Assembly (NCBI RefSeq): GCF_025149465.1
Contig: NZ_CP102275.1
Location: 372,001-436,000 of the forward strand
Reading direction: 5' to 3'
DNA: 64,000 nt
From: Thomasclavelia spiroformis DSM 1552
GTDB taxonomy: Bacteria > Bacillota_I > Bacilli_A > Erysipelotrichales > Coprobacillaceae
The translations under genes and the position numbers were made by a program. Within the stretch, counting starts at the first letter, position 1, and every line of letters starts with the position of its first letter. The notes beneath the pieces are model-generated. The model saw only the letters and a list, made by a program, of their open reading frames with translations, made no database searches and was not told the DNA's origin. Positions 1 to 7,789 of this stretch are shown here, piece after piece.

Positions 1-1119
1 TTTAATATAAATATTTTTTAAATTATCTTTGCGAGTATAATTTGAATAATATTTTTTTAAAAATGTATTTGATATTTCCAAATATATTTTATTAAAATCA
101 TATACTAAATCACTTTGAAAATGAAAATATTCCATAGTTATTTCAATTCCGCGAATAAAATAATCTTTTAAATCTAAATTATTGAGATAAGTATCGGTTT
201 TTAATAAATCTGTTAATGGTAAATTTGAGGAAAATAATGTTTTATTGATAATATTTTTATTAATAGCTGCTTCAAAACTTATAACCGACCAATAAAACTT
301 ATTTAAAATATTTATATCAATATCACAATTATAGAAAATAAAGCGATAACCCATTAATTTATTAAATGTTTTTAATGTATCATAGTAACCTAGTTTAATT
401 CGCCAATCAAGTAATTCACGATTAAAATCAAGGAAACTACCTAGATCATAGCTAGGACAAATTAATTTAATATATGGGCGATTATTAAAGTGATTGTGAG
501 TAATTTCTTTTGAAAGTTCAATAGCAATAATTTCATCAGCTTTCATTTTTAAAGCTAGTGAAATGGGAAGGTTATCATAATAACCACCATCAATATATCC
601 TTGTTTATTTATATAATGGATGGGAAATGCTGGAAAACAAGAAGCAGAAGCAATTGCATACTCTACTGGTTCGTTTGGTTTCATATCTTTTTTTGTGATT
701 TGTAATGGAGATAGACTAGGATATTTAACAGTTACAATGCCATAGTCAATGTTACTATCAAACAATTTTTTATCATTATATAAAGAACGAATTTTTTTCT
801 TTAGGGGAGTTATATCTGCACCTTTTTCGTTAATATATGATTTAAAAAATGGTTCAATAAGATTGGTTTGTGAAATCATTGACTCAATTGAAAAATTAAG
901 ATTAATGGGATCTTTTAATACATCACTTATTTTTATTTCATCCCATAGTTTATATAGTGCTTCATAATCTTTTTGTACTACAAGCAAGGCGTTTAAAGCA
1001 CCAACTGATGTACCAGTAACAATATTAAAGTTATAGCCTAATTTTATTAATGCTTTGATGCATCCTGATTGATAGGCGCCTTTAGAACCGCCACCAGCCA
1101 ATACTAATGCTTGTTTCAA
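1..1119 (-). CDS. Patatin-like phospholipase (3' end beyond window)
   Basis: Likely a patatin-family serine lipase/acyl hydrolase acting on membrane lipids. The frame is open from a TTG start at 1119 to base 1, giving 373 visible residues with no stop, so the C-terminus is missing. The start follows an AGGTGAT ribosome binding site. The N-terminus carries the oxyanion loop GGGSKG (residues 9-14), then the nucleophile elbow GTSVG with Ser38, then the catalytic Asp177 in a DGG motif; together these are the Ser-Asp dyad of bacterial patatins. No signal peptide or membrane segment is evident, which suggests a cytosolic enzyme. It is divergent from ridA. The natural substrate cannot be told from sequence. 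Confidence 0.85.
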   Translation of the reverse strand, partial: MKQALVLAGGGSKGAYQSGCIKALIKLGYNFNIVTGTSVGALNALLVVQKDYEALYKLWDEIKISDVLKDPINLNFSIESMISQTNLIEPFFKSYINEKGADITPLKKKIRSLYNDKKLFDSNIDYGIVTVKYPSLSPLQITKKDMKPNEPVEYAIASASCFPAFPIHYINKQGYIDGGYYDNLPISLALKMKADEIIAIELSKEITHNHFNNRPYIKLICPSYDLGSFLDFNRELLDWRIKLGYYDTLKTFNKLMGYRFIFYNCDIDINILNKFYWSVISFEAAINKNIINKTLFSSNLPLTDLLKTDTYLNNLDLKDYFIRGIEITMEYFHFQSDLVYDFNKIYLEISNTFLKKYYSNYTRKDNLKNIYIK

Positions 1120-1197
1120 ATTTATCACCTAATATAAATTATGTATTTTTTATAAATAGTAGTACAAAATTTTGCTTTTTTATTATAAAGTCAAAGT

Positions 1198-1226
1198 TTG
1201 TTTTGCTGGATTAATTTTGCTATAAT
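1198..1226 (+). promoter_or_regulatory. Sigma-A-type promoter of ridA
   Basis: TTGTTT at 1198-1203 and a perfect TATAAT at 1221-1226 are separated by 17 bases. They lie 23 bases upstream of the ridA start, with an AAGGAGG site between. Confidence 0.65.
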
Positions 1227-1248
1227 GGATTAAAAAGGAGGTAATAAG

Positions 1249-1623
1249 ATGAAAAACGTAGTAAAAACTGATAAAGCACCAGGTGCAATTGGACCATATA
1301 GTCAAGGAATTAATGTTGGCAATATGTATTTTTTCTCTGGACAAATTCCTTTAAATCCAGAAACTGGTTTAATGCCTGAAGGAATAGAAGCACAAGCTCA
1401 TCAAGCTTTAAAAAATGTAAAAGGATTATTAGATAGTCAAGGATTAGATTTTTCTAATGTTGTTAAAACAACTGTATTTTTAGATAACATGGATGATTTT
1501 GTGACAGTAAATGATATTTATGCTACATATTTTGTTGAACCATTTCCAGCTCGTAGTGCAGTTGAAGTGGCAAAGCTTCCAAAAGGAGCTTTGATTGAAG
1601 TGGAAGTTATCGCAGTTAAATAA
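1249..1623 (+). CDS. ridA: RidA family reactive enamine/imine deaminase
   Basis: RidA (YjgF/UK114 family) hydrolyses reactive enamine/imine intermediates such as 2-aminoacrylate released by PLP enzymes, forming a cytosolic trimer. The 124-residue length is typical. The conserved pocket residues Tyr17, Arg102 and Glu117 (counterparts of the E. coli Arg105/Glu120 region) are present, as is the C-terminal LIEVEVIAV strand of the family. The ATG follows AAGGAGGT at good spacing and its own promoter. It is a single-gene unit, closed by a palindromic terminator. Confidence 0.95.
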   Translation: MKNVVKTDKAPGAIGPYSQGINVGNMYFFSGQIPLNPETGLMPEGIEAQAHQALKNVKGLLDSQGLDFSNVVKTTVFLDNMDDFVTVNDIYATYFVEPFPARSAVEVAKLPKGALIEVEVIAVK

Positions 1624-1670
1624 AATAATTGGTATAGTTAATTAACTATACCAATTATTTTATTTTTTAA
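1623..1670. terminator. Bidirectional terminator between ridA and uppP-like gene
   Basis: A perfect 38-base palindrome (arms 1623-1641 and 1642-1660) is followed by a T-rich run on the plus strand and a weaker one on the minus strand. It sits between convergent genes. Confidence 0.85.
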
Positions 1671-1671
1671 G

Positions 1672-2517
1672 TTATAGGAATAATACTGTTAAGATACCTG
1701 CAATTAAACAATATCTAGAAAAGAAAATTAATTTTCTCTTTTTTAATAATTTAAATAATAATTTCAAAGAAAAATATGTTGTAACTGTACTAACTAAAAA
1801 AATAGTTAGATATAGTGACCATGATACTTGAGATACATTTGTATTAAAAAGTTCATTTAATTTTAAAATAATATTAATAATGCCAACGGGAATGAACATA
1901 AGAAAAGAAAAATCTTGAGCTGTTTTTGGTGTTAAACCACTTAACATACCTACACTTAAAGTTACACCGCTACGAGAAATACCTGGCAATAGTGAAAAAA
2001 GTTGAACTATCCCCATTTTTAAAGCATCAAAAAGATTTATTTTTTTTCCAGAACGTCTTTTTTTGTGATATCCAAATTTATGAAGTAATAATATAAATAT
2101 TGCTGTTACGAGTAATGAACATCCAACTAATTTTGGTTCGTGGAATAATGTCTCGATTTTATCAATGAATAAATAACTTCCAATAACAGTGGGAAGCGTA
2201 GCTATAAGGAGTAAAATACAATAACGAAACCCATAAATATAATTATTTTGAGGGTTGCTTTTTTTAATATAGTTAATAAACATTGTGAATAATTCAATAA
2301 TTTATCGGCGATAATAATACGTGATTGCAATTAATGAACCGAAACTAATGATTATTTCAAATGTTATATCGTTAATTTGAGGTGCTGTAAGATTCATTTT
2401 GTCAAAAATATTTTGAAAAATAATTAAATGACCATTACTGGAAATAGGTATGGGCACAGCGAATCCACAAATTGCACCTAAAATACCATAGATTATAATA
2501 TTTTTAATTAATTCCAT
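1672..2517 (-). pseudogene. Undecaprenyl-diphosphatase-like (UppP/BacA) gene broken by an in-frame stop
   Basis: UppP recycles undecaprenyl pyrophosphate, the lipid carrier for the cell wall, in the membrane. Two pieces in the same reading frame together match one UppP: residues 1-71 from 2517, then TAA at 2304-2302, then, six codons later, a second segment of 203 residues. Read through, the length (about 280) is normal for the family. The second piece keeps the PGISRSG signature and hydrophobic helices, but its Met at 2283 has no ribosome binding site. The first piece keeps PISSNGH, but the two glutamates of the family EGxxE motif (Glu17 and Glu21 in E. coli) are Cys17 and Val21. So it is both interrupted and lacks key acids; a divergent paralogue that has decayed is the simplest reading. 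Confidence 0.75.
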
Positions 2518-2611
2518 GTAATCACCTCGGTCACATTATAACTTAATTAAAAATAAAAATATAGTAAAACATGATTTAATAAAGTATACATATAATTATA
2601 TGGGAGGATAT

Positions 2612-3190
2612 ATGAAAGATATAATTGTTAATTGGGTTAAAGAAGACGAAGAGTTATTAGAATCATATGAATGGGATGAAAGCGATGATTTAGAAATTAT
2701 TTCCGTTTTAAATGCTTATTTAGTAGATGATAAAACATTGCATGATTTTATATATGGATGTATTAATTTATTTGATAAACAATATTTTAGCAGTATATTT
2801 ATTGTAGGTAATGGAAATTATAGTGTGGTAGTTGAGATTAATAATATAGGCAAATTGGCTTATCGATCATTACCAATGATAAATCAGCGTGCATTAATTA
2901 ATGATTATTTAAAAACACAAAGCTTAACAATATTTAATTATTACATGTATGATGAAGGATTAGCTAAAGAATATGGTTTAACAAGAAACGAACGAATAAA
3001 AAAGCAGTATGTTGATAATATGATAGATAAGTTATATGTCGAAGATTATGATAAGTTTTTAAAGATTTGTAATGAATTAGAAATTAAAGATGAAAAAAGC
3101 ATCGGTATGTATTTAAGATTAAAAAAGAAGTTGGAACATGGTTATTCATTTATTCATGAATTATTGTATAATGAGTTTGTTAAAAAGTAA
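2612..3190 (+). CDS. DUF3603 family protein (YjbA-like)
   Basis: A 192-residue cytosolic protein of unknown function resembling Bacillus YjbA (DUF3603). Family landmarks visible are the N-terminal VNWV, the YEW segment, the strand pair around NNIGKLAYRSLPMINQR and the GLTRNERIKKQY motif. An upstream in-frame ATG at 2600 would contain the GGGAGG ribosome binding site (2602-2607) inside the coding region, so the ATG at 2612 is preferred. It is divergent from the broken uppP-like gene and stands alone. No catalytic motif is recognisable. Confidence 0.75.
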   Translation: MKDIIVNWVKEDEELLESYEWDESDDLEIISVLNAYLVDDKTLHDFIYGCINLFDKQYFSSIFIVGNGNYSVVVEINNIGKLAYRSLPMINQRALINDYLKTQSLTIFNYYMYDEGLAKEYGLTRNERIKKQYVDNMIDKLYVEDYDKFLKICNELEIKDEKSIGMYLRLKKKLEHGYSFIHELLYNEFVKK

Positions 3191-3294
3191 TTAGCGATAT
3201 TTTAAGAAATAATAGTATTTAACTAGGTTTTAACGGAAAATGATAGCAAAATAATAAAAATAATGTATAATGAATAAGTAAGGGAGATGATATT

Positions 3295-3741
3295 ATGATT
3301 CGAATATATACGGCACCTAGTTGCGCATCATGTAGAAAGGTGAAATCATGGCTGAAAGAACATAATATTCCGTATGTGGAAAAGAATATTTTTTCAACCC
3401 TACTTAGAGAAATTGAATTGAAAGAATTATTGGAACGAAGTGAAAATGGAACAGATGATATCATTTCCAAACGGAGTAAGATAATCAAAGAAAATGATAT
3501 TGATATTGATAGTATGTCAATTAATGAATTGATTAAGTTTATTCAAGATAATCCATCTGTATTAAAAAGACCAATTATGATTGATGAAAGAAGATTTCAA
3601 GTTGGTTATAATGCAGAGGAAATTAGAGTCTTTATTCCAAGAGAACTTCGTAAATTGGCAGAATGTCCTAGCAAAGATAACTGTCCACAGTTCATAGGCA
3701 ATCCGTGCAATATGAAGGAAGCGTATTTTAAATCAAAATAA
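3295..3741 (+). CDS. spx: Spx/ArsC family redox regulator with Cys-bearing C-terminal tail
   Basis: Spx binds the RNA polymerase alpha C-terminal domain and redirects transcription during disulfide stress. The 148 residues begin with the redox switch Cys10-x-x-Cys13 in a thioredoxin-like fold. They also carry Arg92-Pro-Ile (the RPI motif) and the GTDDIIS and DERRFQVGYN segments that match Bacillus Spx closely. The family is normally near 131 residues; here the tail after about residue 120 is extended and holds three more cysteines (Cys124, Cys130, Cys138). The ATG follows AGGGAG. It is a single gene with TATAAT at 3266-3271 upstream. Confidence 0.9.
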   Translation: MIRIYTAPSCASCRKVKSWLKEHNIPYVEKNIFSTLLREIELKELLERSENGTDDIISKRSKIIKENDIDIDSMSINELIKFIQDNPSVLKRPIMIDERRFQVGYNAEEIRVFIPRELRKLAECPSKDNCPQFIGNPCNMKEAYFKSK

Positions 3742-3837
3742 TTTTTGTATTCGAATAATTTAGATATTTGTTTTAATTACACAGTTATCTTTTGATTTAT
3801 AAAGATGTGTTTTTAGTTAATTAAATATTTAGATAAG

Positions 3838-3886
3838 AAAAAGTATCGATTAGAATTTGATGATTTTAAATCGATACTTTTTATTT
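3838..3886. terminator. Bidirectional terminator between spx and CYTH gene
   Basis: Perfect 14-base arms 3838-3851 and 3869-3882 flank a 17-base loop, with T-rich sequence on both outward sides. It separates two convergent genes. Confidence 0.8.
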
Positions 3887-3899
3887 TGTAATTATAAAT

Positions 3900-4463
3900 T
3901 TATTTTGATAATGAATTAATAAGTCGATTAATTTTACTGATACAGTTATGCTCATATGATAAATTATATTGTTTGATAAAATTTAAAAAAGCTTTTTTAC
4001 CTTGTTTATAATCAATGACTTCGTATTCTAATTCATAATCTTCAAGATTGTTATAACAATTATAATCAAGACAGATTAATCCGTGGGGAGTATGTATTTC
4101 TTTTCGAAGCGTTTTTAATGAATGGTTTGTATTGAACATTGTACTGTCTAGATTATATTCAGTTAATAAATCAAATACTTTATTATGAACTAATTTATTA
4201 TTTAAAATTTTATCTTTGGCATCTTTGTTTATAATTAAATTTGTTTCTAGGGTACCTGTAGTTTGTGGTTGTTTTAATGTTAATTCATACTGATTGTTTT
4301 TTTCTCTAATTCTAAGTGAGTATTTTAATTTACTTAAAATAGGGTGCATTAAATAATAATTTGTTTGTGTATATGATGTATCAATTGAATAATCGTTAAT
4401 AATTTGATCATAAACTTTTTTATCTAATAATATTTTAAATTCTATTTCTAAGTTTTCTTCCAT
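3900..4463 (-). CDS. CYTH domain protein (triphosphate tunnel metalloenzyme)
   Basis: A 187-residue protein of the CYTH superfamily, enzymes that bind triphosphorylated substrates in an eight-stranded tunnel; relatives include YjbK-type proteins and thiamine triphosphatases. The N-terminal ExExK signature (ENLEIEFKILL) is present, followed by basic and acidic strand residues such as YSLRIREKN, ELTLKQP and ELEYEV. The start at 4463 follows GGAGGTAACT; an ATG at 4475 would lie upstream of that site. It is divergent from nadK, with a 22-base palindrome between them. The true substrate (inorganic triphosphate or nucleotide) is not determinable. Confidence 0.85.
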   Translation of the reverse strand: MEENLEIEFKILLDKKVYDQIINDYSIDTSYTQTNYYLMHPILSKLKYSLRIREKNNQYELTLKQPQTTGTLETNLIINKDAKDKILNNKLVHNKVFDLLTEYNLDSTMFNTNHSLKTLRKEIHTPHGLICLDYNCYNNLEDYELEYEVIDYKQGKKAFLNFIKQYNLSYEHNCISKINRLINSLSK

Positions 4464-4476
4464 AGTTACCTCCATT

Positions 4477-4498
4477 AGTATATACTATAGTATATACT
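4477..4498. promoter_or_regulatory. 22-bp palindrome in the CYTH/nadK divergent region
   Basis: A perfect inverted repeat built from AGTATATACT halves fills almost the whole divergent gap. It contains TATACT and TATAGT hexamers readable on either strand, so it may hold overlapping -10 elements, an operator, or both. Confidence 0.5.
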
Positions 4499-4516
4499 TT
4501 AAGGTTGGTGAAAACA

Positions 4517-5299
4517 ATGAAACAATATGCATTAGTAATAAAACAAGATCAATTATCTCATCAAATTGCAAAAGAAATTAAAGCACAGTTAAATGGTATA
4601 ATGGAATATAATCAAGAAAACCCGGATTTAGTAATTAGTGTTGGTGGAGATGGGACTATGTTGTTATCTGTCCATCAGTATTTAAATCAAAATGTTAATT
4701 TTGTAGGGGTTCATACCGGAACATTAGGATTTTTTACTGATTTTCAAAAAGATGAAGTAATGGAATTGGTTGAAGCAATTAAAAGTGAATGTTATCATCT
4801 TATGCCTCGTAATTTATTGGAAGTAAAGGTTAAACATGGAAAAAAAGAAGATACTTATTTTGCTTTAAATGAAATGCGCATTGATTATGGTTATACAACA
4901 CAAGTGATAGATGTTTATATTAATGATGAATTGTTGGAAGTGTTTAGAGGAAATGGTTTGTGTGTTTCAACACCTTCTGGCTCTACTGCTTATAATAAAT
5001 CTATTGGAGGGGCAGTCATTTATCCAGGTACGCCATTGATGCAGTTAACTGAGGTGGCTGGAATTCAACATAATGCGTATCGTAGCTTAGGTTCAAGTTT
5101 GATTTTAGATGCAAGTAATGTTGTTAAATTAGTTGGTCATAATTTTGAGCAAGTTTATTTAGGAATTGATCATCTGTCTTATCGAATTGAAGATGTTGAA
5201 AGTATTGAGATTAAAATTGCAAAAGAGACAATTAATTTTATTGAATATAAAGGTAAGTCATTTATTCAAAGAATAAGAAGGGCATTTATTAATGAATAA
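4517..5299 (+). CDS. nadK: NAD kinase
   Basis: Phosphorylates NAD to NADP in the cytosol. The 260 residues contain the family GGDGT motif (residues 43-47, catalytic Asp45), the NE segment LNEMRIDYG and the nucleotide-binding TPSGSTAYNKSIGGA loop. The longest frame opens with TTG at 4505, but ATG at 4517 behind AAGGTTGGTG gives the usual N-terminus. It is the first gene of a two-gene unit: its last codons overlap the start of the pseudouridine synthase by 8 bases, a linkage also common in Bacillus. Confidence 0.95.
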   Translation: MKQYALVIKQDQLSHQIAKEIKAQLNGIMEYNQENPDLVISVGGDGTMLLSVHQYLNQNVNFVGVHTGTLGFFTDFQKDEVMELVEAIKSECYHLMPRNLLEVKVKHGKKEDTYFALNEMRIDYGYTTQVIDVYINDELLEVFRGNGLCVSTPSGSTAYNKSIGGAVIYPGTPLMQLTEVAGIQHNAYRSLGSSLILDASNVVKLVGHNFEQVYLGIDHLSYRIEDVESIEIKIAKETINFIEYKGKSFIQRIRRAFINE

Positions 5300-6119
5300 A
5301 TTTATTATAGGAATAGAAGATGATGAAGTTTTATTGAAAGATTTTTTGTTTAAACAGAATTTAAGTAAAAAAGCAATTAAGGCTATTAAGATGAATGGCG
5401 ATATTTTAGTAAATGGTAACCATCAAACAGTCAGGTATCGTTTAAAAAAAAATGATGTGATTGAGTTGATTTGGCCAGATGAAATATCAACAATGGAACC
5501 TTATGAATATTCTTTAAAAATTATATATGAAGATGAAAATTATTTAATAATTGATAAACCAGCAGGTATCCCATGTATGCCAACTAAACGCTATCCAAAT
5601 AAAACGATTGCAAATGCAATAATTTATTATTTTCAAATGTGTAATCTTAAGGCGACGGTACATTTAGTAAATCGTTTAGATAAAGATACTCAAGGATTGA
5701 TGTTAATAGCTAAAAATAGGCAAGCCCATTATTTATTATCAAAAGATATTAAACAAGTAAAAAGAGTTTATCATTGTCTTGTAGAAGGAATATTAAAAGG
5801 TGAAGGCATAATCGATAAACCGATTATTAAAGATAAAAATAGTGTTAAAAGGTTAATTGATGCAAGTGGAAAAAAGGCAATTACAGTTTATCGTAGCTTG
5901 AAAATATTTGACAATAAAAGTCTGATTGAATGTGATTTAAAAACAGGAAGAACACATCAGATTAGAGTTCATTTAAGTTCGATTGGTCATCCTTTAGTAG
6001 GAGATGGTTTGTATGGATCAATGGAAACAAAAACATATTATTTAGATAGTGTATATTTGGAATTTGTTTCACCTTTTACTAATAAATTAATACAAATAAA
6101 AAAAGATATTAAAATTTAA
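5292..6119 (+). CDS. RluA family pseudouridine synthase (nadK-linked)
   Basis: Isomerises specific uridines in rRNA or tRNA to pseudouridine. The 275 residues hold an N-terminal S4-like region (residues 10-55), then the catalytic motif NRLDKDTQG with Asp130, then the RTHQIRVHLSSIGHPLVGD segment of the RluA/RluC/RluD group. The first position of the usual HRLD motif is Asn here. It overlaps nadK, so translation is probably coupled. Which uridine it modifies is not predictable; a second RluA paralogue is encoded at 16170. Confidence 0.9.
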   Translation: MNKFIIGIEDDEVLLKDFLFKQNLSKKAIKAIKMNGDILVNGNHQTVRYRLKKNDVIELIWPDEISTMEPYEYSLKIIYEDENYLIIDKPAGIPCMPTKRYPNKTIANAIIYYFQMCNLKATVHLVNRLDKDTQGLMLIAKNRQAHYLLSKDIKQVKRVYHCLVEGILKGEGIIDKPIIKDKNSVKRLIDASGKKAITVYRSLKIFDNKSLIECDLKTGRTHQIRVHLSSIGHPLVGDGLYGSMETKTYYLDSVYLEFVSPFTNKLIQIKKDIKI

Positions 6120-7312
6120 TATCTTTTTTTACGTTCAATAATTCGTGTTTGTTTTTCCATATCTAAAAAGATACCCATGGCAATCATATATGAAAGTAAT
6201 GATGAACCTCCATATGATAAAAATGGTAAGGTTATACCGGTTATTGGAAAGAGACCAAGAACCATTCCAATATTCCAAACTTGTTGAAAAATCAAAAGTC
6301 CAAAAATGCCGGCAGTAAAATATTTATCACGATTATTTTGTGATTTAAATCCAATCCTAATTAATAATATATCAAAAACACATATAGCTAGGATTGTAAA
6401 TCCACCACCAATAAATCCAAAACTTAAAGCAATTACAGCAAAGATAAAGTCAGTTTGTGCTTCTGGTAAGTTGATTAATGCGGTTTCCATTCCATGTCCC
6501 CATAAACCAGCTGTACCATATGATAATAAAGCATTGAATAATTGATATCCTTGTTTTCCATAAGTTCCTTCAGGGTCAATCCATCCATAGAAACGATCAA
6601 GTTTATGATCACCACCAATAATACTAACAAATAAATCGTGTTCATATATAAATATATATACTAATGTTCCTAAGATAATCGCAACAATTATTCCACCAAT
6701 AATAAACCATCCAGCTTGAATACCAGACATAAAGATAATAAACACAATTGATGCTAACATAATCATTGTTACTCCAGCATCGTTTTGTAAATAAACTAAA
6801 ATACATGGTGGTATTGATACTGCTAAAATTTTACCAATTAACAAGCAGTCGTTATGAAAATTATGAGTAAGATATTTATTGTTATGTTTATCAATCGTAT
6901 CTGCCATTACTACAACCATGATAATTTTCATAAATTCTGAAGGTTGAAAGTCAAAACCGGGTAATGTATACCAGGACGTTGCTCCTCCGGCAAATTTTGC
7001 TAACGGTACTATTTGGATACCAAAACGTGTATGTAGAAAGTGTTCTACTGCCAAGCCGACAAGTAAAACCATTAAGATACCATAAATAATCCACATAGAT
7101 GAGTATATTCGATCATTTGAAATTTTAAAAACAATAAACATCAATGTAAATGATATTCCGTAAAATGCTAACTGTTTTATCCAATATGTACTAGGGTTTC
7201 CTTTTGTGATTAACGGAGTAGCGCTTTTTATTCCAAGACAACTAATAAAGCAAAATAACAATAATAAGCTAATCAAAGACCAACAGATTAAAGATTTTTC
7301 TTTTTCTTCCAC
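6116..7312 (-). CDS. rodA: RodA/FtsW/SpoVE family peptidoglycan glycosyltransferase (RodA-like)
   Basis: A SEDS-family polytopic membrane protein that polymerises lipid II with a partner class B PBP. The 398 residues show about ten hydrophobic helices and the family landmarks DFQPSEFMK, GYQLFNALLSYG, LPEAQTDFIFAVIAL and a C-terminal PITGITLPFLSYGGSSLL. The start is GTG at 7312, seven bases after AGGAGGG. The motif pattern and absence of division genes nearby favour RodA over FtsW, but the assignment within SEDS is inferred. Its 3' end overlaps the convergent rluA stop by 4 bases. Confidence 0.85.
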   Translation of the reverse strand: MEEKEKSLICWSLISLLLLFCFISCLGIKSATPLITKGNPSTYWIKQLAFYGISFTLMFIVFKISNDRIYSSMWIIYGILMVLLVGLAVEHFLHTRFGIQIVPLAKFAGGATSWYTLPGFDFQPSEFMKIIMVVVMADTIDKHNNKYLTHNFHNDCLLIGKILAVSIPPCILVYLQNDAGVTMIMLASIVFIIFMSGIQAGWFIIGGIIVAIILGTLVYIFIYEHDLFVSIIGGDHKLDRFYGWIDPEGTYGKQGYQLFNALLSYGTAGLWGHGMETALINLPEAQTDFIFAVIALSFGFIGGGFTILAICVFDILLIRIGFKSQNNRDKYFTAGIFGLLIFQQVWNIGMVLGLFPITGITLPFLSYGGSSLLSYMIAMGIFLDMEKQTRIIERKKRY

Positions 7313-7332
7313 AAAATCCCTCCTTTATAAAA

Positions 7333-7368
7333 AAGATAGTTTTTTCTATCTTGGTATAGTATACTATA
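7333..7368. promoter_or_regulatory. Divergent promoter region with hairpin and 14-bp palindrome
   Basis: Between rodA and the EIIB-like gene there is a 7-base-stem hairpin (7333-7339/7346-7352, T6 loop). Next to it lies a perfect palindrome TATAGTATACTATA (7355-7368) containing -10-like hexamers on both strands. The design echoes the palindrome at 4477. Confidence 0.4.
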
Positions 7369-7400
7369 ATTATATAATAATTAATAGGGGGTAGATGTTA

Positions 7401-7745
7401 ATGAATGATTATTTATTATATGGAATAGTTGCATTAATTGTTATAATTGTATTAGCGATTGTTTTTACTTATATTATAAAAAACAGACATCCAAAACAAA
7501 TCAAAGCTGGTGATATTCCTCTAGATATAAATATGCTAATAAATGCAGTTGGTGGAACAAATAATATTAAGGAAACTACAGCTAGTTCTTCTAGAATAAC
7601 TTTTTTTGTAAAAGATGATAGTCTTGTTAGTTTAGAGGATTTAAAAACTTTAGGAGCATCGGGAATTGTTCAAACGACAAATAAAGTGAGTGCAATTTTT
7701 GGGAAATATTCTAAAGAGATATCTAATATGATTAATAATAGATAA
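7401..7745 (+). CDS. Membrane-anchored EIIB-like (glucose family) protein lacking the active cysteine
   Basis: A 114-residue protein: one N-terminal transmembrane helix (about residues 5-27), a short basic linker, then a domain aligning with glucose-family PTS EIIB (PLDINMLINAVGGTNNIK ... LGASGIVQTTNKVSAIFG). In true EIIB the phosphorylated Cys lies in a CITR motif; here that stretch is SSSR, with Ser62 in the Cys position. Phosphotransfer through Cys is therefore not possible. Compare the intact Cys430 in the EIICB at 43166. ATG 7401 is preferred to ATG 7395 because the AGGGGG site lies only 3 bases before 7395. It is divergent from rodA. A sensing or scaffold role is speculative. Confidence 0.7.
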   Translation: MNDYLLYGIVALIVIIVLAIVFTYIIKNRHPKQIKAGDIPLDINMLINAVGGTNNIKETTASSSRITFFVKDDSLVSLEDLKTLGASGIVQTTNKVSAIFGKYSKEISNMINNR

Positions 7746-7772
7746 GCAGATTAGTATATCTGCTTATTTGTA
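7743..7772 (+). terminator. Terminator after EIIB-like gene
   Basis: Nine-base arms 7743-7751 and 7758-7766 with loop TAGTAT are followed by a short T-rich tail. Confidence 0.6.
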
Positions 7773-7789
7773 TAATGGGGTTAAAGAAT

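Noticed and set aside
749-967. Plus-strand open frame of 72 codons
   Set aside because: It lies antisense inside the patatin-like gene, which has clear catalytic motifs; the frame has no ribosome site.
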